Below, in pieces: positions 52,901-61,187 of a stretch of 64,000 bases of DNA. Each line of letters begins with the position of its first letter. Position 1 is the stretch's first letter. The notes beneath the pieces were generated by a model, which was not told the origin of the DNA, searched no databases, and saw only the letters and a list, made by a program, of their open reading frames with translations. Source of the stretch: Stenotrophomonas beteli (lineage in GTDB: Bacteria; Pseudomonadota; Gammaproteobacteria; Xanthomonadales; Xanthomonadaceae); the NCBI RefSeq assembly GCF_001431665.1, contig NZ_LLXV01000019.1:62001-126000 (forward strand). Reading direction: 5' to 3'. A program made the position numbers and the translations under genes.

Positions 52901-55900
52901 GCGGGCAGACCCGCTTGCTGTCGGCGGGCAGCATCAACGTGGTCACCGACGGCGCCTTGAACATGGGTGACTCGCTGAGTTACGGCACGCGCCAGCTCGG
53001 CCTGGGCATGTCCGCACTCAACCTGGGCAGCACCGAGGCCATTGCGGTGGCGTCGGCGGCCGGCGGCCTGCCCGCAGGCATGACCATGAACCAGGAGGTG
53101 CTGCAGCGGTTGCTGCGCGGAAACACCGCCATCGGCGCTCCCGCACTGGAGGCGCTCAGCCTGACCGCGCGTGATGCCATCAACGTGTTCGGCAGTGTCG
53201 ACCTGGATACGCGCGATGGCGCGACCGGTCGCAGCAGCCTGCGCAATCTGGTGCTGGGTGCGCCGGCCATCCACGGCTATGCTGCCGCCACCGACCGCGC
53301 GCGCATCTTCGCCGACACGCTGGTCTGGGATGGGACATTGGCCGGCACCGACCTGCCCGGCGGCGAGCTGGCACAACCGCCCGGCGAGGCAATGGTGGGC
53401 CGGCTCGGCCAAGGGCAGCTGGAGATCAATACACGGGTGCTGGAACTGGGGCGTGCGCCGTTCACCCGCCCCAACTCGTCTGTGGCGGCCGGTCGCCAGG
53501 TGCTCGGCTTTGCCGGCGTTACCCTGGCAGCGTCGGAGCGCATGCTGTTCTCGGGCAAGGGCAGCCTCGATGTGTTCCAGCAGCAGGGCGACTATCTGGC
53601 AGGCAGCGGCTGGCAGTTCAGCGGCGGCGCGCTGGACATCGTCACTCCCCTGCTGACCGGTGATGCCGGTGCGCAGCTGGCAATCCGCAATGGCGGTACG
53701 GTGCAGCTGCGCGGTGCCGCAGCCACTGCGGGAAGCGATGGGCTGGGTGCGGAGCTGTCGATCGAGTCCGAACGCGTTGCGATCGACACCCGGCTGGCGC
53801 TGGCGTCCGGCCGCTTCGATGCGGTGGCCGGACACGGGATCTCGCTGGGTGCCAATGCGGTGCTGGACATGGCCGGGCGCAAGGTCAGCCTGTATGACGT
53901 GGACAAGTACAGCTGGGGCGGCGACGTGACGCTGTCGACCGGCGAAGGCGACGTCATCGCTGACGCGGCTTCGCGTATCGATGTATCTGCCCACAACAAC
54001 CGTGGTGGCCGCTTGACGGTGTTCGCCCTGGGCCAGCAGGGTGGCCGGGTTGACATGGCTGGAACGCTGCTGGGTGGTGCCAGCGGACGCTACGACGCCG
54101 GCGGTACTGAAGTTCCTTACGACGGCGGCGAACTGGTGCTGCGCGCGCGCCAGCTGCAGGACTTCGCCGCGCTGAACACGCGCCTCACGGCCGGCGGCAT
54201 CACCGGTGGCCGGACTTTCCAGTTGAGTGAAGGCGACCTGGTGATTGGCGATGAGGTGAAGGCCCGCAACGTCGATATCAGCATTGATGGCGGCAGCCTG
54301 CAGGTCAATGGCCGCATCGACGCCAGTGGCGAGCAGGTCGGCAGCATCCGCCTTTCCGCCCGTGATGTGCTGCGCGTGGATGGCATGCTGGATGCGCATG
54401 GCAGCGGCCTGCGGGTGGACAGTTACGGCAGGATCATCGACAGCCCGAACCGGGCCACGATCGAACTGGCCGCAGCCAATGGTGGGATCCAGCTCGGCGC
54501 CGCATCATTGCTGGACCTGCGCGCCGGCACGTCGGTGGGCACGGGTACCGCTGCGGGCCAGAACGATGGGCGGGCACGCGGCAGTGTCAAGCTCAACGTA
54601 CCGCGTGCAGGGACCGATGATGCGGCGATCGACGTTGCAGGCGGGTTCCGTATCGCCGGTGCCGGGGACGTCCAGGTCAACGCCTTCCGCAGCTATGATT
54701 CGGCGCCGCTGGCCAGCGCCCCGGATGTGCACGGGCACCGCCCGCAGGTGATCAACCAGCAGTGGCTGGATGCGGTGGTGGACCCGGACAACAGCCTCTG
54801 GATGAGTGCAGCGCTGGCCAACGCCGGGCTGCAGCAGCGCACCGCCGCATTGGGCAGCTACCGCTTGCGCCCCGGCGTGCAGATCGTGGCGCGCACCAGC
54901 AGTGACAACCCGCGCGGTGATCTGGTGGTGGCCGGTGATATCGACCTTTCCGGCTATCGCTATGGGCCGCAGTCGAACCGCATGGACCCGGCACGCAGGG
55001 GCTTCGGCGAGTCGGCCGCGCTGGTACTGCGTGCGGAGGGTGACATCAATGTCTACGGCAGCATCAACGATGGGTTCGCGCCACCGCCTGCCAATCCCGA
55101 TGAAGACGGCTGGGTGTTGCTGGAAGGACGCAGTACGGGTTCACCGAATACCGCGTTTGGCGGTGACCTGATCGTGCCGGGCGAGGGTGTCCAGCTGCAG
55201 CGCGGCACCGAGTTCCGCGCCGGTGCCACGCTGAATTACGCGCTGCCGTTCCAGGCGGCAACCCTGCCGGCCGGAACCGTACTACCGGCGGAGATGGTGT
55301 TGTCCGGGCCGCTGCTGCTGCCAGCCGGAACCGTGCTGGGCGCGCCGGTGACCACAGACAACGGACAGGTGATGGCCGCCGGTACCGTGCTGGCACAGGC
55401 GCTGGCGTTGCAGGCCGGTTCGCGCCTGGGCGCCGGCTTCCGCCTGCGCACACCGGCGCCGGTGGCCGCACAGATGTGGCCGGCCGGCGTCGCCCTGCCC
55501 ATGGCGATGAAGCTTTCAGGCGCGCTGGACCTGCATGCCGGTGCGATCATCCCGTCGATGACCAAGGTGGAGCTGGCCGGCGATGCGCCGGTGAAGCTGC
55601 GGCCAGCCGACGCCAGCGGGCGCCAGGGCCGCAACTGGGCGCTGGCGGCCATGTTGCCCGAAGGCACCACGTCGTGGGACCTGACCGCGGTGGCCGGTGC
55701 TGATACGACCGCCGCCGATCCACGTACCCGGCGCTGGGGCAGTGAGGGCAGTATCGTGCTGGCCGACAGCCACTACAGCACCATCGGCACGGTGACCACG
55801 ACGACCGAATGGAAGGGCGACCGCGTGATCACCGTGGATGGCTCGCTGGATCTATGGGGCGATGAATCGTGGGCCGGAAAGCCCGTAGCGGATCTCGCTC

Positions 55901-58900
55901 GGGAGCTTGGCATGACCGAGAGCGATGTCTGTGATTCCGGACCCTACTGCGGTCCGGCCCCGCGCCTGGTCGACAAGGAAGGCTCGCTGGCATGGTGGGG
56001 CGATGAATCGTGGGTCGGCCGCCCGGCTACGGAACTCGGGGCCGAGATGGGCATGTCGGAGGAAGAAATCTGCGCGGCGATGGGCTACTGCTATGGCGGC
56101 GGCACGCTGACTGAAGTCACGACCTATGGCAAGCGCCTGGGTGCACCGGCCTGGAGCGTCCTGCGCACCGGCAAGGGTGACCTGGCGCTGCTGGCCGCGC
56201 AGGATGTGCGCATGAAGTCCGGCTTCGGTGTGTACACCGCAGGTGCGCCGACGGCGCTGGGTGATGGCCGTGACGCGCAGTTCAACCCTGGGCGGGCCCC
56301 AGTGCCCAGGAACACCGCGCTGCTGGGCCCGGTCCAGGCGTCCGGCCGCTACGATGCCGCCATCGCCACTTACCAGGCGTGGTACCCCGACCAGGGTGGC
56401 AATCTGCACGTGCAAGCGGGCCGCGATATCACCGGTGATACCTGGGGCGCGCGCGCAGAGGCGGGCACGCCGCAGCGCGACCAGGCCGGGCATTCCAGCG
56501 CCGCGGTGGGCAACTGGTTGTGGCGCCAGGGATCGGGCACGACCACTGGTGTCGTGCAGAGCGCAACCAGCTGGTGGATCAATTTCGGTACCTACAGCAC
56601 GGTGGGCCCTGAACTGGATGCGACGCCTCGCCTGGTCGGCTTTACCGGCTTCGGCACGCTGGGCGGCGGCAATCTGTCCCTGGAAGCAGGCCGTCACTCG
56701 GGCGTGATAGCGCCGATGGGCAATGCTCTGGGATTGTTGACGGCGCCCCATTCCAGCGCGATCGTCGCTGCGGTCGGGTCGACCGGACGCGTCAGCAACG
56801 GTGAACTGCATCTGACGGGGGGCGGAGACCTGACGCTGCGAAGCGGCGGAGCGGTCAACCCCGGCCTGCGCGCAAGCGCGCAGCAGCCCGAAGGTTTCCA
56901 GCAGGATCTGGATCTCAACGGCACCGTGACCAATCTACGCGGCAGCACACTGCTGCAGGCGGCGCGCATCGGCGGTCTCAGCGCGATACAAAGCAGCTAC
57001 GGCACGTTGGGCCTGAACAATCCGTTCGTGGCCGACGCACCCGTTGCGATGGCCGGGCCGGTGCTGGTGCTGGGCGATTCCACCGCCCAGGTGCAGGCGC
57101 GCGGCGATGTGGTACTGGGTAGTGCCGCCGATCCCGGCCGGGTTCCCGTGGCCAATTTCAACGATATCCTGCTGGAAGGGGGCGGCCACGCGTCGGGCAC
57201 AAGCTGGTTCTCGCTGTGGACGCCGCGCACCGCGCTCGACCTGTTCTCCGCAGGCGGAAATCTCTCGCCGGGCCTGGTTGGCACGCAGCACACGACCGGC
57301 AGCAACCAGGGCAGGGAGGTGATCAGGATCAACCCCAGCAATGGCGATGCCTATCTCAACTACTGGTTGTATCCCTCCCGATTCACGGCCATCGCGGCCT
57401 CCGGGAACATCAATCTCGCCAGTCTGCGCAGTGGCAGCGTGCCCGATGCCCAGGACGTCATCGTGCTGGCGCCCTCGGCGTCGGGTCGGCTGGAGGTATT
57501 GGCGGGAGGATCGATCCTGGCTACCGACCGGGCCACTCAGATTGTGCGCTCGAGCAGTGATGCCCGTGTCCCCGGCCCATTCAATCCGGGCTTCATCGCG
57601 CAAGGCCCCGGAAACGCGGGAACCGTGCGCAGCAATGTACCCGCGGACGGGAAAAGCGCCAGTCCTGGCACCACGCTGCCGTACTTTGCCTTCGGTCCCA
57701 ACACCGCGCTCGGCGTGCTGTTGCCAGCCACACCGACCGTGGCCAGCCGGTTCTATGCAGTGGCCGGCGATATCATCGGGCTGGGAAGCGGCGACAGGCG
57801 GCAACTGTCGCGCAATGCCGAGAACGGCGCGCGTACCGTATTCGACTGGTACGAAGCGGGCTCAGCGGTACAGCTGCGCGCCGGTCGCGATGTGATCGGC
57901 GCCGATGTCACCGCGCTCAACACCAGCGGTACCGATATCAGCGGGATCGAAGCGGGCCGGGACATCATCCGCAGCAACCTGACGGTGGCCGGCCCCGGCA
58001 ACGTCGAAGTGAGTGCGGGCCGGCAGCTGCGCCAGGAAGAGGCCGGAAGCATCGTGAGCCTGGGCGGCGTCGTGCAAGGCGATGCCCGTCCCGGCGCCAG
58101 CATCGCAGTGACTGCCGGCAACCAGGGCATTGATTTTGATGCACTGCGCACGCACTACCTGGATCCGGCCAACCTCGCCGATCCCTCGCAGTCGTTGGCT
58201 GCGCAGCCGGGCAAGGCGGTGAAGATCTACGACAAGGAGTTGAGGCAGTGGCTGCAGCAGCGCTTCGGTCTGGCCGTCGAGGGCACCGAAGCAATCGTGG
58301 TGTTCGACCGGTTGCCGAAGGAACAGCAGCGCATCTTCCTGCGCCAGGTCTACTACGCCGAACTGCGTGAAGGTGGGCGCGAGTACAACGATCGGAATGG
58401 GCCACGCGTTGGTTCTTACCTGCGCGGCCGCGAGGCCATCGCCACGCTGATGCCGGACAAGGATGCGACGGGGGCGACGATCCAGCGCACCGGCGACATC
58501 CTGATGTACGGAGGCTCCGGCGTGCGTACCGAAGCCGGCGGCAACATCGAGCTGATGGCGCCGGGCGGACAGATCGTGGTGGGTGTGCAGGGCGTGGTGC
58601 CGCCGGCCAGTGCCGGGCTGGTGACCCAGGGCCAGGGTGACATCCGGCTGTTCAGCCAGGACAGCGTGCTGCTGGGCCTGTCGCGGGTGATGACAACGTT
58701 CGGCGGTGACATCCTGGCCTGGTCGGAGCAGGGTGACATCAATGCCGGCCGTGGTTCGCAGACCACCTTGTTGTACACGCCCCCGCGCCGCGTCTATGAC
58801 GGCTGGGGCAATGTGCTCCTGTCGCCGCAGGCGCCGGCCAGTGGTGCAGGCATCGCGACGTTGAACCCCATTGCCGAAGTGCGACCGGGAGACGTCGACC

Positions 58901-59304
58901 TGATCGCGCCGCTGGGCACCATCGATGCGGGCGAAGCGGGTATCCGTGTCTCGGGCAACATCAACCTGGCCGCGCTGCAGGTGCTGAACGCGGCCAACAT
59001 CCAGGTGCAGGGCGAGAGCAAGGGCCTGCCTGTGCTGGCGTCGGTCAACGTCAATGCGCTGGCCTCGGCCAGCGCGGCAGCGAACAGCGCAAGCCAGGCC
59101 GCGCAGGACGTGATGCGCAAGAGCCAGGATGATGCACGGCGCAACCAGCCGTCGGTGATCAGCGTGCAGATTCTCGGCTTCGGCAGTGGCACCAGCAGCA
59201 TCAACCCGCCGGCGCGTGGCAACACCGCCAACGGCGGCTACGACGCCAACAGTGCCTTCCAGTTCCCGCAGGCAGGTCGCGATGAGGGCACGCAGCGCCG
59301 GTAG
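46912..59304 (+). CDS. Giant filamentous-haemagglutinin-type exoprotein (TpsA, PdtA-like)
   Basis: 4130 residues. Signal peptide about 1-39 (MAWAVALALGTVVAPATQA). The two-partner-secretion domain (about 130-345) has VLVNIEQTADQAILNWETFNIG, TLNFLQNPDWAVLNRV and VANRNGVVFGNNSQVNVRNLVAAA. Then about 3500 residues of irregular beta-helix repeats rich in GG, SG, LAAG, and a coiled end (SASAAANSASQAAQDVMRKSQ) before a GNTANGGYDANSAFQFPQ tail. Size and position match PdtA of P. aeruginosa (about 4200 residues). It should be exported by the FhaC-type transporter 3 kb downstream. The start MSHPHSP follows GAGG; the 62-codon upstream extension is not homologous. Confidence 0.9.
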   Translation: MSHPHSPTARFSAIPWRSHPMAWAVALALGTVVAPATQAQQAFSPGWFAERGAAQGAAAQSGRMPNGVPIQFQLPAQQQDAARQKLQQSIDNLGTAAQAIALQQRLQEQARQARREAGFVVADGLGKDGLKVDENPLTRGWINARDAIQSQAADGRVLVNIEQTADQAILNWETFNIGGNTTLNFLQNPDWAVLNRVNDPAARPSQILGQLKANGTVFVANRNGVVFGNNSQVNVRNLVAAAARISDAQFREHGLYSADANTSALTDAVGKVMVERGARITTDEPTTATRGGGYVLLAGHSVENAGQIETRKGQAQLAAGDSFVIRRGVGTAQNTASTTRGNEIAPRFVADTTAGSVRNSGLIQAREGDVTLAGRTVEQAGVAVATTTLNQRGTVHLLNSASDAAGSVTLAAGSTTAVLLEDDGKSTALDTQRNALIKESAEQDKLRGSSNSGTFDNLSRLQDRREQSRIEVVSGGDVNFQAGSLAVATGGQVIADASRRSYLDEGARVDVSGAVGVQVAMESNNVKVKVQGNELRDSPDNRDSGKLISSEVWIDRRQLTEVAAGTGGYGGTRWYAGGGLLEVGGYLDNQGHSISEWAAQGGTVQLAGKEVVSHAGSRINLAGGSLDVQSGVVQQSWLRGRDGQLYRLDDAPAEMLYDGLYQGYEVKQERWGVTESFRNPLVAPTQRFDNGYTVGRDAGRLLISAPTAVLQGQVDTVAFQGLQQTRRPDPEQDGYAQAQTAAARNAQLWLGRFDNNGRSAVFDSQIRIGALQADTRSWTLQAPIGETQRNTVWLDSEVLSAQRWGQVDLASAGRIELDGTLSLQEGGRLGLTAGRVSFGGTVQIAGGQVDAGNLLATLGGPTALLSSGRGAVDVAAGARIDLGGGWSNALAAPDGGPAQAWIDGGQVRFNSSHDVQVGDGAAILVDAGGAINADGKGRVGKGGSVSLFAASTEVATDGSGRLGIGKDARFSALGNGSGNFTMATGGAVSIGAPGTDAPTASLRLQAALFKSGFAAYDIAGHNGLTVEEGTQLQVEQPALRLAGGAQQALTREQGVEAWMPSLYESDPTRGRVSQRGGARLALRAGHLLSTADLRIGKGARIEVDPGQSIELFSAGNLSVAGRLKAAGGRIRLDEAFDPSGVRGDARRERQWTIADGALLDVSGDTVSRPDARGTLHGLVRKGGTIEIGGALDWEDQDNVRHLPPDTFVVVERGARLDASGASALLDIDGSGRTRVDSDGGSIVLRAGNALYLHGELDAAAGGDGARGGTLGVAFGGGTYGRTADGKEVLAPRLISLTQRAAQSSDLPARLEYGHAALSVEQIEAGGFDHLALFGDIRAQGDVNLRMDQSLRIHGMNERALGFAEGNSAGSRLLLSAPYVRLAQGRWWQPAGEGTLRPDEARFDEGKQHRFDVKANLIDLRDVTWLAGFDQVNLDSRGDIRLLAPAASSAQETSLSSPGSIDISAARLYPAARARGRIVAGVADIGPSGQPAWQNPEAVLRIHGVGSATQPAPDSAFGRLELVAATVVQGGNVQAPWGRVQLGGGERNTNRASHVDLLGGSVTSISGAGLALPFGGTVDGVTWRRNGAEFDVLLPGSIDAPIGVDIVANTFNGAAGSIVDVSGGGELTGAAFVAGRGGSVDVLRHSLADANPRYGFSRASNSVYAIVPGRADVQAPLATGGGSVDPRVGQEIVIPHGVPGLPAGTYTLLPANYALQKGAFRVEIGAESAQGNVSPVATGTGSWRVSGHRAQGLGGAVSPLLTDLVLTPAEAVRRHAGYNETSYNAFAQGVAERRGDALRWRTVDAGSLNLVFGEGAGRSGTPAATFHGLSRFGAGSSDGLGGTLSVNLRVSNGATLEIASEGADAGSGRGATVSDTTLNAFRPVTMLIGGTLRRDATTYALEGGAQHIVVRNGVNLTAQEVLLSAAFGGKGILVEQGVSIDTLSQSGPSSVAQPTAPYLVAGGLLAVSNQRLTALSAQGGSAGGPVAIDIGGCEADCSGQTRLLSAGSINVVTDGALNMGDSLSYGTRQLGLGMSALNLGSTEAIAVASAAGGLPAGMTMNQEVLQRLLRGNTAIGAPALEALSLTARDAINVFGSVDLDTRDGATGRSSLRNLVLGAPAIHGYAAATDRARIFADTLVWDGTLAGTDLPGGELAQPPGEAMVGRLGQGQLEINTRVLELGRAPFTRPNSSVAAGRQVLGFAGVTLAASERMLFSGKGSLDVFQQQGDYLAGSGWQFSGGALDIVTPLLTGDAGAQLAIRNGGTVQLRGAAATAGSDGLGAELSIESERVAIDTRLALASGRFDAVAGHGISLGANAVLDMAGRKVSLYDVDKYSWGGDVTLSTGEGDVIADAASRIDVSAHNNRGGRLTVFALGQQGGRVDMAGTLLGGASGRYDAGGTEVPYDGGELVLRARQLQDFAALNTRLTAGGITGGRTFQLSEGDLVIGDEVKARNVDISIDGGSLQVNGRIDASGEQVGSIRLSARDVLRVDGMLDAHGSGLRVDSYGRIIDSPNRATIELAAANGGIQLGAASLLDLRAGTSVGTGTAAGQNDGRARGSVKLNVPRAGTDDAAIDVAGGFRIAGAGDVQVNAFRSYDSAPLASAPDVHGHRPQVINQQWLDAVVDPDNSLWMSAALANAGLQQRTAALGSYRLRPGVQIVARTSSDNPRGDLVVAGDIDLSGYRYGPQSNRMDPARRGFGESAALVLRAEGDINVYGSINDGFAPPPANPDEDGWVLLEGRSTGSPNTAFGGDLIVPGEGVQLQRGTEFRAGATLNYALPFQAATLPAGTVLPAEMVLSGPLLLPAGTVLGAPVTTDNGQVMAAGTVLAQALALQAGSRLGAGFRLRTPAPVAAQMWPAGVALPMAMKLSGALDLHAGAIIPSMTKVELAGDAPVKLRPADASGRQGRNWALAAMLPEGTTSWDLTAVAGADTTAADPRTRRWGSEGSIVLADSHYSTIGTVTTTTEWKGDRVITVDGSLDLWGDESWAGKPVADLARELGMTESDVCDSGPYCGPAPRLVDKEGSLAWWGDESWVGRPATELGAEMGMSEEEICAAMGYCYGGGTLTEVTTYGKRLGAPAWSVLRTGKGDLALLAAQDVRMKSGFGVYTAGAPTALGDGRDAQFNPGRAPVPRNTALLGPVQASGRYDAAIATYQAWYPDQGGNLHVQAGRDITGDTWGARAEAGTPQRDQAGHSSAAVGNWLWRQGSGTTTGVVQSATSWWINFGTYSTVGPELDATPRLVGFTGFGTLGGGNLSLEAGRHSGVIAPMGNALGLLTAPHSSAIVAAVGSTGRVSNGELHLTGGGDLTLRSGGAVNPGLRASAQQPEGFQQDLDLNGTVTNLRGSTLLQAARIGGLSAIQSSYGTLGLNNPFVADAPVAMAGPVLVLGDSTAQVQARGDVVLGSAADPGRVPVANFNDILLEGGGHASGTSWFSLWTPRTALDLFSAGGNLSPGLVGTQHTTGSNQGREVIRINPSNGDAYLNYWLYPSRFTAIAASGNINLASLRSGSVPDAQDVIVLAPSASGRLEVLAGGSILATDRATQIVRSSSDARVPGPFNPGFIAQGPGNAGTVRSNVPADGKSASPGTTLPYFAFGPNTALGVLLPATPTVASRFYAVAGDIIGLGSGDRRQLSRNAENGARTVFDWYEAGSAVQLRAGRDVIGADVTALNTSGTDISGIEAGRDIIRSNLTVAGPGNVEVSAGRQLRQEEAGSIVSLGGVVQGDARPGASIAVTAGNQGIDFDALRTHYLDPANLADPSQSLAAQPGKAVKIYDKELRQWLQQRFGLAVEGTEAIVVFDRLPKEQQRIFLRQVYYAELREGGREYNDRNGPRVGSYLRGREAIATLMPDKDATGATIQRTGDILMYGGSGVRTEAGGNIELMAPGGQIVVGVQGVVPPASAGLVTQGQGDIRLFSQDSVLLGLSRVMTTFGGDILAWSEQGDINAGRGSQTTLLYTPPRRVYDGWGNVLLSPQAPASGAGIATLNPIAEVRPGDVDLIAPLGTIDAGEAGIRVSGNINLAALQVLNAANIQVQGESKGLPVLASVNVNALASASAAANSASQAAQDVMRKSQDDARRNQPSVISVQILGFGSGTSSINPPARGNTANGGYDANSAFQFPQAGRDEGTQRR
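55840..56121 (+). repeat. Tandem 47-residue duplication inside the exoprotein
   Basis: Residues about 2977-3023 and 3024-3070 are two copies with a period of 141 bases. Each starts GSL--WGDESW, continues with a helical segment (DLARELGMTESDVC; ELGAEMGMSEEEIC) and ends with a second Cys. The TGGGGCGATGAATCGTGGG core is identical in DNA, so the duplication is fairly recent. Paired cysteines and helices are unusual within a beta-helix adhesin. Confidence 0.7.
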
Positions 59305-59323
59305 GCAATCCATGCCCTGGAAG

Positions 59324-59706
59324 ATGCCGACCTCGGTCGGCATCAATCGCTGCTGATCGCGCTCGGCAGTAGATCCACGCCATGCGTGGATGCGACGGGT
59401 CCGGAAGAACGAACAGCATCGGGCCAGCCGCCACGGAACGGCAGCGGCCCCAGCCAGGACGGCACGGAGGGCAGGGAGTGGCCATCGGCGGTGAGGACCA
59501 CCCACACGGCGCCGCCGGGTGCAGGAGTGCGCCCGGCGGCGGGAGCGGCGAGCGAATGTCCCCGGTCGTTGCCGACCTGGGTCGGAAGCAGTTCCACGCC
59601 ATGCGTGGATGGCGTTGCCAGCTCCAGTGCCGACCAAGGTCGGCACCCACCAGGGCAGGCTCGGCAGCAGAAGCCTCTCGGTAGTAGATCCGCACCGTGC
59701 GTGGGT
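59324..59706. repeat. Repeat cluster between the exoprotein and gspJ genes
   Basis: A ~420-base gap between convergent genes. It contains ATGCCGACCTCGGTCGGCAT (59324-59343), GTAGATCCACGCCATGCGTGGAT (59369-59391), a headless TTCCACGCCATGCGTGGAT copy (59591-59609), GTGCCGACCAAGGTCGGCAC (59627-59646) and GTAGATCCGCACCGTGCGTGGGT (59684-59706). The central 180 bases show no gene. This looks like accumulated REP insertions at a convergent junction. Confidence 0.7.
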
Positions 59707-59724
59707 GCGTTGCGGGCAAGCGCC

Positions 59725-60339
59725 CTAAAGCGCCAGCACCCGCCGGTAGCTCAACGGCCCACGTCCATCGCGCAGGCCCAACCGCAGTTCCAGTCCGGTG
59801 GCCGGCAGCACCTCGCCGTCGCCCGGCAACATCGCCCACCCGGCACCCGGTTGCCACGCCCGCACCTCGAACCGCTGAACCTCACGTGCCACTGCGATGC
59901 CCTTCGACAGTTCCGGCGCTGGCAGCGGATACCGGTCCGATGACGCACCACTGGCCCGCCACAGCGTACTGCCCTGCCGCCACCAGCGTACCCGCTGCCA
60001 GTGCGGTCCATCGCTGCCGACGCTGCGGGTGATTTCCAGCGCGAAGCTGCCGTCCGGATGCCGCTCGCTTACCAGCGAAGGAGGCAGCAGCCGCTGCGGT
60101 TGATCGGCCGGGCGCACTGCGCCATTCATCAGCGCATCGTCCGCGCGCATTTCGATATCGCGCTGGAACTGTTGCACTACCCGCAGCGCGGTGGTGGTCT
60201 CGGCATCGGCCTGGCGCAGGCGCTGATCGCTGCTGGCCACGCTGTCCAGCGCGCGCCAGCAGATCAGCGCCAGGATGCCCATGATGGTGATCGCGATCAT
60301 CACCTCGATCAGGGTGAACCCGCCGGCCGGGCGTTTCAT
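59725..60339 (-). CDS. gspJ: Type II secretion minor pseudopilin J
   Basis: 204 residues. Prepilin leader MKRPAGGFTLIEVMIAITIMGILALICW, then a body with ADDALMNGAV, LVSERHPDGSFALEITR and ELRLGL. The start at 60339 overlaps the gspI stop (ATGA); the longer frame from 60552 lies inside gspI. Last of the minus-strand H-I-J set, which faces the giant exoprotein gene. Confidence 0.9.
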   Translation of the reverse strand: MKRPAGGFTLIEVMIAITIMGILALICWRALDSVASSDQRLRQADAETTTALRVVQQFQRDIEMRADDALMNGAVRPADQPQRLLPPSLVSERHPDGSFALEITRSVGSDGPHWQRVRWWRQGSTLWRASGASSDRYPLPAPELSKGIAVAREVQRFEVRAWQPGAGWAMLPGDGEVLPATGLELRLGLRDGRGPLSYRRVLAL

Positions 60340-60698
60340 GGCGATGATGTCCATGGCAGTTGCATCCGTGCCAGCGCCTGCGCCGGCGCATCCTCGGCAA
60401 CCACGCTCAGTTCCAGCTGCGGTTGCCCATCCGCGCCCGCCCCGAGCTGTTGCAGCACCAGGAAGCTGCCGCGCCCCTGCACGCAGCGCTGTCGCCCCTG
60501 CTGCGGCGCATGCCCGGAAAGGCGCAGTTCCTGCCAGCGATCCTGTGCGCACAGCAGCGCGAGGCGGCGATCCCGCAGGCGCGATTGATCGTCGGTGGCC
60601 ACGGCCACCGCGCGCATCACTGCGGCCAGCGCGATCGACACGATCGCCAGCGCGATCAGTACTTCAATCAGGGTGAATCCGCACGTGTTCCGCTTCAT
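60336..60698 (-). CDS. gspI: Type II secretion minor pseudopilin I
   Basis: 120 residues. Leader MKRNTCGFTLIEVLIALAIVSIALAAVMRAV followed by the short GspI body with LALLCAQDRWQELRL. Overlaps gspH and gspJ by four bases at either end, so H-I-J are translated as a unit. Confidence 0.9.
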   Translation of the reverse strand: MKRNTCGFTLIEVLIALAIVSIALAAVMRAVAVATDDQSRLRDRRLALLCAQDRWQELRLSGHAPQQGRQRCVQGRGSFLVLQQLGAGADGQPQLELSVVAEDAPAQALARMQLPWTSSP

Positions 60699-61147
60699 TG
60701 CACGACCTGCAACTGTCCGCTGCCATCATCACGAAGACGCACGTTGCGACCTTCCAGCGACAGCGCCAGTTCCCAGGAAACCCCGATCCATTCCGGGCTC
60801 AGTTCGATGGCGGTGGCGGGCTGTACCGTGACGCCTGCCGCCTGCCAGCGTTGTGGCCGCAGCAGGTCATCGCGCTGCACGTCCACCCAGTGGGCGCCGT
60901 CGCGACGGCTGAACCGATAGCCGGAGGCATCGGCCTGCCAGCGCAGCGTCCTGCCATCGATGCGGGCCTCGTCGCGCGCCACCTGCAGGCGCTGCGCCAG
61001 ACGTTCCGCCTCCTGCCGCAGCTGGCGGGCGGGGTCGAGCAGGCTGCCCAGCCCCAGGCCGATACCGGCCGTGCAGATGCCGATGATCACCAGCACCACC
61101 ATCAGTTCCAGCAGGGTGAAGCCGCGCGGAATGCGCTGCATCGACAT
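60695..61147 (-). CDS. gspH: Type II secretion minor pseudopilin H
   Basis: 150 residues. Leader QRIPRGFTLLELMVVLVIIGICTAGIG, then AERLAQRLQVARDEARIDGRTLRWQADASGYRF typical of GspH/FimT. AGGAGG is two bases from the first ATG (61147) and eight from the second (61141), so MQRIPRG may be the true start. The gene starts 40 bases from the divergent gspC, so both share a very short promoter region. Confidence 0.88.
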   Translation of the reverse strand: MSMQRIPRGFTLLELMVVLVIIGICTAGIGLGLGSLLDPARQLRQEAERLAQRLQVARDEARIDGRTLRWQADASGYRFSRRDGAHWVDVQRDDLLRPQRWQAAGVTVQPATAIELSPEWIGVSWELALSLEGRNVRLRDDGSGQLQVVQ

Positions 61148-61187
61148 CGCCTCCTGTCCTTGCCGACGCTTCGCAGCGTACGCGTCC

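Noticed and set aside
50326-54399. 1357-codon open frame on the minus strand
   Set aside because: Lies fully antisense to the exoprotein beta-helix; no recognisable motif, explained by codon bias of the real gene.
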